Below the pieces are notes generated by a model. The model had not been told where the DNA came from, made no database searches, and saw nothing but the letters and a program-made list of their open reading frames with translations. From positions 1 through 32,194 of the forward strand of contig CAJBVW010000365.1 in assembly GCA_903959175.1 (NCBI GenBank): 32,194 nt of DNA. The letters are read 5' to 3'. The position numbers and the translations under genes were made by a program. The stretch is from an uncultured Pseudomonadota bacterium. GTDB taxonomy: Bacteria; Myxococcota_A; UBA796; SXON01. This document shows positions 7,128-15,504 of this stretch, piece after piece; position 1 is the first letter of the stretch; every line of letters begins with the position of its first letter.

Positions 7128-10070
7128 ATGACTGCTGCGTCCGTCCATGAGGCGCTCGCTGTCCTGGGTCGCACCGCCGGCTGGCTCGCGCGTGATGGCA
7201 ACGTTGCCCACGCCCGCTACGTCGAAGCGACCCTCGCCCGCTGGGCTGCCCCCCCTCCCGAGTCCCCGGAAGGCGACCTCACGGTCGGCTTCCAGGCCAT
7301 CCGTGACGTCATCGCCGGCTTCGACGCCGAGCCCGAGGACGAGCGGAGGTCCCGCGTCTCCCAGTTGCTCGCGCGCATCGAGTCGCTGCGAACCCACGCC
7401 GGCGCCGGCGAGGCCCCCTCGTGGGCGCCCCGCGCGGTCCTATTGCCCGCCGGGATCCTCGCGGATCTGCCGCCGAAGGCCCCGCCCCCGCCGCCGGTGG
7501 TCGAGCCCGTCTTCCCGGACGATGACAGCGGCGAGCCCGGTCGCGCCCCCGAGCGGCGCGAGGCCGACGAGCGCGGCGAGCGCCCGGAGCGCGCGGATCG
7601 ACCGGAGCGTGGCGAACGCCCCGAACGCCCCGAGCGTGGCGACCGCCCAGAGCGCGCCGAACGTGCCGAGCGCGGGGATCGCCCCGAACGTGCCGAGCGC
7701 GGGGAACGCGCCGACCGTGCCGAGAAGGGAGAACGTGGCGAGCGCCGCGAGCGTGGAGACCGGCGCGAGCGCGGGGAACGCGGGGATCAGCCCCGCCGCC
7801 GCTCGGACGAGGCCACGGCCGAGGGTGGTCGCCGCAACGGTCGGGACGATCGCGCCGCCGAAGGCGTGGTCGAGGCGCCCGTCGCCGCGCCCGAGCCGCC
7901 GAAGCCGCCGTCGCCGCCCCCCGAGCCGCGCACCTTCCCGCTCTTCCACCCGGAAGGTACGGGCGAGCCCGTCGAGGCCCTCGGCGGCATCGACGAGGCC
8001 GACCTGGCCGCGTACACCGCGGCCGACATCACCACCGTCGCCGACCTCCTCCTCCGCCCGCCCGTCGCCATCGAGCGCGCCGGCGAGCGCTGGGTCCCGG
8101 GCGTCGCGCCCGAGGGACCGGTCATCGTTCGCGGCACGGTCAAGACGCGCCTCACCCGGTTCACGGCGGGCGTCCGCCGGCATGAGGTCGTCCTCACCCA
8201 CGACAAGGGTGAGGTCTCCTGCCGCTGGCTCGGCGCCGTCCCGATCGAGGTCACCGCGCTCCGCGCCGGGGCCGAGGTCGGCTTCGCCGGCATGATCGAG
8301 ACCGACATGGACACCCCCGAGCCGGTGGAGGGCGTCGAGACCGTCGGCGCCGCCGTGCTCTACGAGGGCGAGCCCCTCGGGGTGGACGGCCGCGGCGGGG
8401 ACTGGTTCCCCCGCTACGAGGTGCCCGGCATCGACGAGACGCGGGTCCGCGCCGCCATGCGCGCCGCGCTGCGCAAGCACGCTGATACCCTCCAGGATCA
8501 CCTCCCGGCGGACGTGATCGAGCGCTTCCGCCTCCTGCCGCTCGCGCAGGCGCTGCGGGACGTGCACTTCCCGAGCAACGCGAGCCGGAAGGGCCGTTCG
8601 CGCCTCGGCTTCGACGAGCTCCTCCAGGTCCAGCTCGGCGTCGCCCTGCTGCGGGCGCGCGAGCGTCGGGAGCGCGGCGTGCCGAACCCCGTGAGCCACA
8701 CCCTCGTCGCGCAGGCGCACGGCATGGGCGGCTGGCAGTTCACGGACGAGCAGGAGCTCGCGTTCGATGACATCCGTCGCGATCTGCGCCGGCCCCAGCC
8801 GATGACGCGCCTCCTCCAGGGGGACGTCGGCGTCGGCAAGCACGCGGTCGTGCAGGCGGCGATGGTGCTCGTGGCCGAGGCCAAGCACCAGGCGCTCTTC
8901 CTCGCGCCCGACGCGCTCTCCGCGGAGCACCGCTACCTGTTCGCCGAGTCGTTCTACAAGGCCGTCGGCCTCGAGCCCATGCTCCTGACCGGCCCCCCGA
9001 CCCGCGCGCAGACTGAGCAGCTCAAGAAGGGCGAGATCCTCGTGATCTACGCAACGCACGCCCTCGCGAAGGACGTGCCCACCTTCCGCAAGCTCGGGCT
9101 CGTCGTGTTCGAGGAGCAGGGCACCTACGGCGCCGCGGACATCTCGCCGTTCGAGGTCCAGGGCCAACGCCCCGATCTGCTGGTCTTCACGCCGACCCCC
9201 GTGCCGAGCGCGCTCCTGCTGAACCTGTACGGCCAGCTCGCGCTCAGCGTCATCCAGAGCGGCGTCCAGCGCGGCGTCGACACCGCGTCCTTCGACACCG
9301 ACCACCGCGACGAGGCCTACCGGCTGGGCCGCGAGGCGATCGAGGCCGGGCAGCAGGTCATGATCGTGTTCCCCGTCATCCGGGGCCAGGATCTCCTCTC
9401 GCCGTCCGAGGCCCGTCGCCTGTCCGAGGTGCTCGCAACGGAGACCTTCCCCGGATCCCGCGTGGGTATCTTCAACGGCGGCATGTCGCGCGAGGAGCGC
9501 TTCCGCGCCTACGACGACTTCCAGCACCGTCGTACGGAGGTCCTGCTCTGCACGACCTACGTGGAGCACGGTCCGGTCGTCCCCAACGCGGCCGTGATGA
9601 TCGTCGAGCAGGCGCAGCAGTACGACCTCGTGCGGCTCCACCGGCTGCGTGGCCACATCGGAAACGGCTGGCGGCGCGGCCAGTGCCTCCTCGTCGTCGG
9701 GGACGATCCCCGCCCCGAGGCGCGCCACAACATCGATCTCCTCCTCAAGGAGACCGACGGCTACCGCATCGCCGAGCTCGACCTCCGGCACCGCGGCATG
9801 GAGGCCGCCCTGGGAGACCGCGCGGCGGACGCCCCCGACTTCGTCTGGGCCGACCCCGTCACCGAGCGTGACCTCATGGTGCGCACCCGCCAGGAGGCCG
9901 TACGCCTCCTCAACGTGGACCCCGGGCTCAAGCGGCGCGCCCACCGCCCGCTCCTGAACCTCGTCCGCGCGCGCTTCGGAGAGGACGCGGTCCCCGAGGG
10001 CGGCGCCCCTCCGGCCGCCGTCGTGGACGCCAAAGAGCGCGGCCGCCGTCGCCGTCGCCGCGGGAGGTAG
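7128..10070 (+). CDS. RecG-family protein with degenerate ATPase/helicase motifs and charged repeat
   Basis: A 980-residue protein with RecG architecture. After an N-terminal helical region (1-110) and a low-complexity insert (about 143-224) come a wedge/OB-like region (285-440) and two RecA-like domains (540-900). Active RecG has GDVGSGKT, DEQH, TATP and QLRGRVGRG. Here they read GDVGVGKH (Lys571, His572), EEQG (662-665), TPTP and RLRGHIGNG (both motif VI arginines lost at 843 and 846). Loss of the P-loop Thr, the Walker B Asp and the arginine fingers should abolish ATP hydrolysis, yet the frame is intact. It probably acts as a DNA-binding or scaffold pseudohelicase; this is inference. Start ATG is preceded by AAGGA at good distance. 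A poly-basic tail (RGRRRRRRGR) ends the protein. Confidence 0.85.
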   Translation: MTAASVHEALAVLGRTAGWLARDGNVAHARYVEATLARWAAPPPESPEGDLTVGFQAIRDVIAGFDAEPEDERRSRVSQLLARIESLRTHAGAGEAPSWAPRAVLLPAGILADLPPKAPPPPPVVEPVFPDDDSGEPGRAPERREADERGERPERADRPERGERPERPERGDRPERAERAERGDRPERAERGERADRAEKGERGERRERGDRRERGERGDQPRRRSDEATAEGGRRNGRDDRAAEGVVEAPVAAPEPPKPPSPPPEPRTFPLFHPEGTGEPVEALGGIDEADLAAYTAADITTVADLLLRPPVAIERAGERWVPGVAPEGPVIVRGTVKTRLTRFTAGVRRHEVVLTHDKGEVSCRWLGAVPIEVTALRAGAEVGFAGMIETDMDTPEPVEGVETVGAAVLYEGEPLGVDGRGGDWFPRYEVPGIDETRVRAAMRAALRKHADTLQDHLPADVIERFRLLPLAQALRDVHFPSNASRKGRSRLGFDELLQVQLGVALLRARERRERGVPNPVSHTLVAQAHGMGGWQFTDEQELAFDDIRRDLRRPQPMTRLLQGDVGVGKHAVVQAAMVLVAEAKHQALFLAPDALSAEHRYLFAESFYKAVGLEPMLLTGPPTRAQTEQLKKGEILVIYATHALAKDVPTFRKLGLVVFEEQGTYGAADISPFEVQGQRPDLLVFTPTPVPSALLLNLYGQLALSVIQSGVQRGVDTASFDTDHRDEAYRLGREAIEAGQQVMIVFPVIRGQDLLSPSEARRLSEVLATETFPGSRVGIFNGGMSREERFRAYDDFQHRRTEVLLCTTYVEHGPVVPNAAVMIVEQAQQYDLVRLHRLRGHIGNGWRRGQCLLVVGDDPRPEARHNIDLLLKETDGYRIAELDLRHRGMEAALGDRAADAPDFVWADPVTERDLMVRTRQEAVRLLNVDPGLKRRAHRPLLNLVRARFGEDAVPEGGAPPAAVVDAKERGRRRRRRGR
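7554..7800 (+). repeat. Low-complexity Arg/Glu/Asp/Gly repeat inside the RecG-like gene
   Basis: About 80 codons made of imperfect three-residue units of the types ERG, ERA, DRP and ERP (for example ERPERGDRPERAERAERG). The DNA shows repeated units such as GAGCGCGGGGA and CCCCGAACG with third-base variation, so it is a drifting tandem array and not a recent exact duplication. The peptide is highly charged, nearly neutral overall, and expected to be disordered. Confidence 0.85.
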
Positions 10071-10073
10071 GTC

Positions 10074-10502
10074 GTGCCGGTCGCGCAGCGGAGCATCGAG
10101 ATCGACGTACCGCCCGCCTCGTTGATGGGCGTGATCTGCGACTTCGCGGCCTATCCGCGCTTCCTCCCCGACATGGAGGAGGCGACGGTCCTGCGCGCCG
10201 AGCCCGATCGGTGGTCCGTGCGCTACGCCCTGCGCATCATCCGGCGGGTCGAGTACACGCTCGACCACGTCCGCGAGGGGGACACCCGCCTCCGCTGGCA
10301 GCTCGTCGAGGGCGCGTTCAAGTCCAACAGCGGCAGCTGGGAGCTCGAGCCGCTCGACGGCGGCACGCGCACCCGCGCGACCTACACGCTCGACATCGAT
10401 CTCGGCATGTTCGTCCCCGGTAGCGTGCTCAAGACCCTCCTCGAGCACAACCTCCCGGCGACCCTCGCCGCCTTCAAGCGGCGCGCCGAGCTCGGACACT
10501 AG
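10074..10502 (+). CDS. SRPBCC / START-like protein (RatA, COQ10 type)
   Basis: A 142-residue single-domain protein of the polyketide cyclase/START-like (SRPBCC) fold. The start VAQRSIEIDVPPASLMGVIC, then DFAAYPRFLPDMEEATVL and the C-terminal long helix (LKTLLEHNLPATLAAFKRRA) match the RatA/COQ10-like subgroup, in which a hydrophobic pocket binds a lipid or quinone. The strands between (WSVRYAL, RLRWQLVEG, SNSGSWELEPLD, TRATYTLDIDL) complete the grip. The ligand is unknown. The GTG start has a strong ribosome binding site (GGGAGG) inside the end of the RecG-like gene. The stop is directly followed by the GTG of the next gene, so the genes form one transcription unit. Confidence 0.85.
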   Translation: MPVAQRSIEIDVPPASLMGVICDFAAYPRFLPDMEEATVLRAEPDRWSVRYALRIIRRVEYTLDHVREGDTRLRWQLVEGAFKSNSGSWELEPLDGGTRTRATYTLDIDLGMFVPGSVLKTLLEHNLPATLAAFKRRAELGH

Positions 10503-10745
10503 GTGGGCGCCGTCCTCCTCGCGCTCCTGGCGTGCGGGATCCCCGATCCGCCCCGGCCTCCGGGGAGCGGCGGCACCGGCGGCACTGGCGACGACACCGC
10601 GGTGGATACCGCCGCCTGTCTGACGTGCGAGCTCGTCGACTGCGACGACGACTCCACCCCCGACGACATCACCTCCGAGGACGACTGCGCGGACGCCGCG
10701 GTGGACCAGGGCTGCGTAGAGTACACGTTCGACGACGAGTGTTGA
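10503..10745 (+). CDS. Small lipoprotein with Thr/Asp/Gly linker
   Basis: An 80-residue predicted lipoprotein. The short signal ends in a lipobox LLAC (Cys11), followed by a proline/glycine/threonine-rich linker (PPGSGGTGGTGDDTAVDTAA) and a short acidic domain with five cysteines, spaced as if for disulfides. The GTG start abuts the preceding stop codon. No family is recognised. It resembles many tiny lipoproteins of myxobacteria that carry the same DTG/DTA linker. Confidence 0.65.
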   Translation: MGAVLLALLACGIPDPPRPPGSGGTGGTGDDTAVDTAACLTCELVDCDDDSTPDDITSEDDCADAAVDQGCVEYTFDDEC

Positions 10746-10870
10746 GCGGTCGGTCGGGCGGGGGAGCGGCGGCGCCCCGATCCGTTGGCGGAGGGCCTCG
10801 CGCCAACTCGTGACCGACGGCGAGCGGGGCCGGTGGCATCTCAGTTCCCGAATACGGAGCTCGAGACCAC

Positions 10871-12040
10871 ATGATCTCCATCCTCTCGCTCGTGGCGTGC
10901 GTCGGGCTCGTCGACGCCCTCAACCCCTCGCACCCAGGCGACGACGAGCCGGGCTTCCCCACGGGGGACACCGCCATCGAGGACCAGAGCGACGCGCCCG
11001 GCGCCGGCTTTCCCTTCGCGGACGGTCAGGTGTTCGAGCTCTCGCTCACGCTCCCGCCGGCGTCCGTGGACGGGCTCGTCTTCGGGGGGGACTACGTCGC
11101 TGCCGAGCTGGAATTCGCGGGCTACGAAGCGGAGACCGGCGTGCGGCTCAAGGGGGCGAGCACCTTCGACACGCTCGATGGGAAGCCGTCGCTGAAGCTG
11201 AACTTCGGCGCCTTCACCCCGGGGGCCCGCTTCCTCGGCGTCGAGCGTCTCACGATGAACGCGATGAAGTTCGACCCCACCAAGCTCCGGGAGGCGGCCG
11301 CGTACCGGCTCTTCGAGCAGGTGGGGGTGCCCGCGTCGCAACACGGGTTTGCGCACCTCACGATCAACGGGGAGGACTACGGTCTCTACAGCCTCATCGA
11401 GACCCTCGACGAGAACTTCCTCGGGCGCGGCTATCCCGACGACTCGGACGGCAACCTCTACGACTCGACGTTCATCTTCGCCGACCTCACCGGCGCCGGG
11501 ATCGCGAACTTCGACCTCCAGGAGGGCGATCCCGCGACCGCCGGCGCGGACCTGCAGGCGTTGGTCGCCGACCTCGACGCGGGTGCCTTCGAGGAGGTGT
11601 TCGAGCGGCGCTTCGACGTGTCGACCACGCTCTCGTACCTCGCGGTGGACCTGGCAACGTCCAACTGGGACGGGTACTCGCGAAACACGAACAACTACCT
11701 ACTCTATCACGCGACTCTGACGGATCGGTGGTCGTTCGTTCCGTGGGGTCAGGACACCGCCTTCCGCGGCGGCGGCCCCGTCTACGGCGGCGTGAGAGCG
11801 CGCATCACCACCGCGTGCCTGGGGGACCCGGTGTGCCGGCCCGCGCTGGAGCAGCGCATCGGTGAGGTGCTGGCGATCTGGGAAGACCAGGATCTCCACG
11901 GCTGGACCCAGAGCGCCGCCGCCGACATCGGCACGGCGTGCGCAGCGGATCCGCGCAAGGAGGAGGACTGCGACTTCGAGGACATCCTCGAGGCGCTCCT
12001 GGACCGCCCGGGCGAGGTGCGGGCGGAGCTGGGGCTGTAG
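10871..12040 (+). CDS. CotH kinase-like lipoprotein
   Basis: A 389-residue CotH-type protein (PF08757). The signal ends in a lipobox LVAC (Cys10) and a linker with acidic/threonine residues follows. Family motifs are VRLKGASTFDTLDGKPSLKL, the helix region MNAMKFDPTKLREAAAYRLF, YGLYSLIETLDENFL, and the catalytic-type NWDGYSRNTNNYLLYH followed by WSFVPWGQDTAF. CotH proteins have an atypical kinase fold; Bacillus CotH phosphorylates spore coat proteins. The Lys, Glu and Asp positions used for ATP and metal are present by eye, so activity is possible. Being a lipoprotein, it would act outside the cytoplasm. GGAG stands 11 bases before the ATG. Confidence 0.85.
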   Translation: MISILSLVACVGLVDALNPSHPGDDEPGFPTGDTAIEDQSDAPGAGFPFADGQVFELSLTLPPASVDGLVFGGDYVAAELEFAGYEAETGVRLKGASTFDTLDGKPSLKLNFGAFTPGARFLGVERLTMNAMKFDPTKLREAAAYRLFEQVGVPASQHGFAHLTINGEDYGLYSLIETLDENFLGRGYPDDSDGNLYDSTFIFADLTGAGIANFDLQEGDPATAGADLQALVADLDAGAFEEVFERRFDVSTTLSYLAVDLATSNWDGYSRNTNNYLLYHATLTDRWSFVPWGQDTAFRGGGPVYGGVRARITTACLGDPVCRPALEQRIGEVLAIWEDQDLHGWTQSAAADIGTACAADPRKEEDCDFEDILEALLDRPGEVRAELGL

Positions 12041-12047
12041 GCCGCGC

Positions 12048-12419
12048 CTACTCCGTCGCCTGCTCGTAGCTCTGGCCCTCCCACCTCACGCGCGCGGTGG
12101 GCCGCTGGAAGGTGCCCTGCCGCGCCGCGCCGCCGGAGGAGGTGCCGACCAGCTCGTTGTCGACGCAGGTCACCGTGCCGCTCTCGGCCACGTCCGAGTA
12201 GGACCAGTCGTAGGTTTCGTCCCCGAACGAGAGCGTCCAGCGGCACAGCACGGGGCCGTCGGGGCCGAGGCCGCACTCCTGGTCCTCGAGCGAGCGGAAG
12301 GTCTCGCCCCAGAGGCCGGCGCCGCAGGTCGGGGTGCCGTCGTCGTCCCCGGAGTCCAGCGAGATGGCGCCCGCGCCGCAACCGGAGAGGGCGAACACGA
12401 GCGAGACGGAGCGGAACAT
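12048..12419 (-). CDS. Small lipoprotein of unknown function
   Basis: A 123-residue protein starting at ATG 12419. The signal peptide ends in LSGC (Cys14), a lipobox. The mature part has an acidic stretch (LDSGDDDGTPT) and several cysteines (CGAGLWG, ECGLG, LCRW, VTCVD), suggesting a small disulfide-bonded domain. Its frame is open ten residues further upstream, but those residues precede the signal peptide and are probably not translated. It runs convergently to the CotH-type gene with a seven-base gap. No homologue is recognised. Confidence 0.65.
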   Translation of the reverse strand: MFRSVSLVFALSGCGAGAISLDSGDDDGTPTCGAGLWGETFRSLEDQECGLGPDGPVLCRWTLSFGDETYDWSYSDVAESGTVTCVDNELVGTSSGGAARQGTFQRPTARVRWEGQSYEQATE

Positions 12420-12467
12420 GGCGGGCCGGGAAGGGGGCCAACGTAGCACCGGTGAGCGCGGGCCGGG

Positions 12468-14441
12468 TCAATCCCGGCCGGGCGGTACGGTGCCGCCGGG
12501 GTACACGCGACCGTCGACGACGGCGTCCCAGTACCAGAAGCGCGTCGGATCGGCGGGTATCCTGGGGTGTGCGAGTCCGTCCTCGCCCGCGGTCACGACG
12601 CGGGAGAGCAGCGGCGGACTGTCGCGCGTGTCGTCGAGGAAGAGGCGGACGTGCACCCGCGCGCCCTTCTCCGCGGGGACCACGAAGGCGAGCGTGTCGC
12701 CGTCGCGCACGCTGTCGGCGCGCAGGGCGGTACCCACGGTGAGCCGGAGCGCGCTCGCGAAGGTGCCGGGCGCGCCGGTGAACGGGGACGTGCCGCTGTC
12801 CGTCACGCGGATCCCGAGGAGGAAAGCGCCGAACTCGGTGGGGGTACCCGAGAGCGTTCCGTCGGCGTCGAAGCGCATCCCGGCGGGGAGAGCGCCCTCT
12901 TCGAGCGTCCAGGAGAGCGGCGGCGTACCGCCCCACGCCGCGAGCATCGTGCTGTAGGGGGCGCCGTACGTCGCGGCCGGCAGCTCCAGGACCGTGACGG
13001 CGAGGGCGCGGTGCTCGGTGAGGAGGCCGGCGAGGCCCGCGACGTCGGCGTCCGCGGGGGCGCGCGCGTGCAGGCTCTCCAGCTCGGCGGGATCGGCGGT
13101 GAGGTCGTACAGCTCGGTCTCGCCGCTCGCCCACACCGTGTACTTCCACCGCTCGGTCACGACGCTGGACCAGGCCGGATGGTTGCCGATGCTCGTCTCG
13201 AGGTAGACGTGGTCGCGCAGGGGGAGGGTGGGATCACGGAGCGCGGCGGTGAGGTCCGCGCCGTCGCCGACCGGGGGGAGGCCCGCGAGGGCCGCGACGG
13301 TGGCGGGGAGATCGAGGTTCATCGCGACGAGGCGGTCGTCCTCCCGCGGCGCGACGCCGGGGGCGCGCACGACGAAGGGCACGCGCACGGCCTCCTCGTA
13401 GGGGAGCCCCTTGTCGGAGAGCCGGTGCTCTCCGCGCAGCACGCCGTTGTCGCTGGTGAAGACGAAGGTGGCGCGGTCGAGGAGGCCGCGGGCCTCGAGC
13501 CCGTCGAGGAAGGCGCCCACGCCGCGGTCGAGCGACGCGAGGTTCTCCATCAGGCGCTTCGTGCTCGCGTCCCATGCGGCGATGTCGGCGTCGGCCGGGG
13601 CGCGCGCCTGGATCCACGGGGGCTTGTCGCTCACGTCCGCCTCGGCGAAGGAGGCGGGGCGCAAGCGGTCGGTCCAGGTGTCGAAGTCCTCCGCGGCGGC
13701 GGAGCCGAAGGTGTGCGGCGACTGCGGGGCGACGAGGAGGAAGGTCGGCTCGTCGGGGTGGGCGTCGAGGAAGGTGAGGGCCTCGTCGAAGAGCCAGCCC
13801 GTGAGGTGGGCGCCGCCGGTGTCCGTGCCGACGCCGGTGCTCGCGGCGTCCGGCGCGCTCGCCCCGCGGATGAGGAGGGAGTTGGTCGAGTCCCCGAGCC
13901 AGGACTGGGCGAGGAAGAGGTCCCACCCCGGCGGGACGTAGGGCGCGAACTCCTGGTAGCCGTTCAGGTACTTACCTAGGATCGCGGTGGTGAAGCCAGC
14001 TGCCTGCAGACGTGTGGCGAGCGTGTTCGTGTCCCGGAAGAGGCCCATGCCCCCGTTGGTGCCCTCGTTGGCGAGCACGCCGGTGTCCCGCGGGTAGAAG
14101 CCGCCGGAGAGCAGGCTCGCGCGGCTCGGGCAGCACAGGGGCGCGGTGGCGTACGCGCGGGTGAAGTGCGCGGCGTCGGGGAGGAGGCGCTCCTGGAGGA
14201 CCGGCATGGCCCAGAGGAGGTCCTCGCCGAGGTCGTCCGCGAGCACGACGATGACGAGCGGCGGGGCGGCCGGGGCCGTGTCGCCGGGGCCGGTGTCGGC
14301 GTACGTCGTGGCGTCGGCCGGGGCGCCGCTCTCCCCCGCGGTCAGCGGTGAGACGACGGCGGGCGCGGAGGTGTCCTCGCGCGGGGCCGCGCAGGCGAAG
14401 AGGAGGAGCAGCCAGCACCGCACGCGTGCCCGGTAACCCAA
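12468..14441 (-). CDS. Sulfatase lipoprotein with C-terminal putative Ig domain
   Basis: A 657-residue type I sulfatase exported as a lipoprotein (LLLLFAC, Cys17). A threonine/aspartate linker follows. The formylglycine motif is CCPSR (103-107), so Cys103 would be converted by an FGE enzyme, not seen in this window. Other marks: ADDLG (metal Asp69, Asp70), LGKYLNGYQ, PQSPHTF, TSDNGVLRGEH and ERWKYTVW. It would remove sulfate from an extracellular ester, possibly a glycan. About residues 490-560 look like a putative Ig (He_PIG-type) domain (PPLSWTLEEGALPAGM...LSGTPTEFG). The start is TTG; GTG at 14423 is an equally good alternative. Confidence 0.9.
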   Translation of the reverse strand: MGYRARVRCWLLLLFACAAPREDTSAPAVVSPLTAGESGAPADATTYADTGPGDTAPAAPPLVIVVLADDLGEDLLWAMPVLQERLLPDAAHFTRAYATAPLCCPSRASLLSGGFYPRDTGVLANEGTNGGMGLFRDTNTLATRLQAAGFTTAILGKYLNGYQEFAPYVPPGWDLFLAQSWLGDSTNSLLIRGASAPDAASTGVGTDTGGAHLTGWLFDEALTFLDAHPDEPTFLLVAPQSPHTFGSAAAEDFDTWTDRLRPASFAEADVSDKPPWIQARAPADADIAAWDASTKRLMENLASLDRGVGAFLDGLEARGLLDRATFVFTSDNGVLRGEHRLSDKGLPYEEAVRVPFVVRAPGVAPREDDRLVAMNLDLPATVAALAGLPPVGDGADLTAALRDPTLPLRDHVYLETSIGNHPAWSSVVTERWKYTVWASGETELYDLTADPAELESLHARAPADADVAGLAGLLTEHRALAVTVLELPAATYGAPYSTMLAAWGGTPPLSWTLEEGALPAGMRFDADGTLSGTPTEFGAFLLGIRVTDSGTSPFTGAPGTFASALRLTVGTALRADSVRDGDTLAFVVPAEKGARVHVRLFLDDTRDSPPLLSRVVTAGEDGLAHPRIPADPTRFWYWDAVVDGRVYPGGTVPPGRD

Positions 14442-14462
14442 GGCGGGCGCGGCGCATGGGCC

Positions 14463-15491
14463 TCAGCGCATCTCGAGCTCGCGCGCCGTCTGCCGCCGCG
14501 CGCCGTTCTCCGCGGCGTGGGTGCGGAGCTTGTCGAGCACGCCGCCGAGGGCCTCCGGCGTACGGTCGCCGGGGAGGACGCGGGCGAGCGAGAGGCCGGC
14601 GCGTGCCTCTTCGAGGTAGGCCAGGGCGTAATCCTGGAGGCTCTGGGTGCGCGCGCGCTCCAGCGCCATCGCCGCCCGGTGCTCCAGCAGGCGCTCGAGG
14701 TGCCCCGCCGTGCCCAGCCGCCGCTCCCGGATGAAGCTGTCCTCGTTGGGGACCTCCTCGCGCAGCGCGAACAGACGCGCGCCGACGCCGATGGGCTCGA
14801 TGCGGACGAGGTCCGTGTCGAGCGCCTGGAGCGTGAGGGCGAGCCGATAGACCCACGCCGCGACCTCGGAGAGGCCGGCGCGGGTCGCGCGATCCGGGGT
14901 CTGCCCGTCGAACGACTGGTCGAGCTGCCACGCGTGCATGGCCGCGGGCCGGTAGGGGGCGGCGAGGGTGATCTGGATGCGGCCCGGGGAGGGGATGCGC
15001 GTCGGGAGCGTCCAGTGTACGGCGCCCGGGAGGAGGGCCTGGGCGGTGCAGATGCCGACGACGACCCCGGCCCACAGCGCCGACGCGGCGCCGAGCCCGT
15101 CGCCGAAGCCGAGGCGGTCCCCGGTCCAGAGGCCGAGCCCCGCGCCCGCGATGCCCGCGAGCATGCTATCGATGCGCGCGAGCCCGTCCCCGGTGCCCAC
15201 GGCGAGGCCCGCGGAGGCGCCCGCGGCGATGGCCACGGGGAAGCCGAGCCCGGCGAGCAGGAGGGTGCTCGCGACGACGAACACGAGCACGAGCGGGAGC
15301 AGGTAGACGCGGGACGGGCGGCTCGCGACGACGCCCACGCCCGTGGCGATCGCGAGCGCGAGGGTGGGGTCGGCGTCGAGGCCGAAGACGGCGAGCCCGC
15401 CTGCGGTCAACGCCTGCGCGGAGGCCCACGCCGCCTGACGTCCGAGGAGCCGCCTCCCGTCGGCCGGGTCCAGCTCGAAGCGCGACCACAT
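14463..15491 (-). CDS. Multi-pass membrane protein of unknown function
   Basis: A 342-residue protein starting at ATG 15491 (WSRFELDPADGRR follows). Residues 20-160 contain about five hydrophobic segments, rich in Ala, Gly, Leu and Val, such as VYLLPLVLVFVVASTLLLAG. The C-terminal half is soluble and strongly helical (LERLLEHRAAMALERARTQS), possibly coiled coil. The larger frame reaches 15602 but overlaps the VWA gene and lacks a plausible start. It lies 13 bases downstream of the broken VWA gene on the same strand, so both were likely one operon. No family is recognised. Confidence 0.7.
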   Translation of the reverse strand: MWSRFELDPADGRRLLGRQAAWASAQALTAGGLAVFGLDADPTLALAIATGVGVVASRPSRVYLLPLVLVFVVASTLLLAGLGFPVAIAAGASAGLAVGTGDGLARIDSMLAGIAGAGLGLWTGDRLGFGDGLGAASALWAGVVVGICTAQALLPGAVHWTLPTRIPSPGRIQITLAAPYRPAAMHAWQLDQSFDGQTPDRATRAGLSEVAAWVYRLALTLQALDTDLVRIEPIGVGARLFALREEVPNEDSFIRERRLGTAGHLERLLEHRAAMALERARTQSLQDYALAYLEEARAGLSLARVLPGDRTPEALGGVLDKLRTHAAENGARRQTARELEMR

Positions 15492-15504
15492 CGTCGTTGC
15501 AGTG

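Noticed and set aside
7560-7800. CRISPR-like regular repetition
   Set aside because: There are no unique spacers and repeats are short, imperfect and in frame with a protein of simple composition.
7440-10499. Open frame of 1019 codons on the minus strand opposite the RecG-like gene
   Set aside because: High-GC antisense shadow: composition is Glu/Arg/Val/Ala-rich without any motif, while the plus strand has clear RecG homology.
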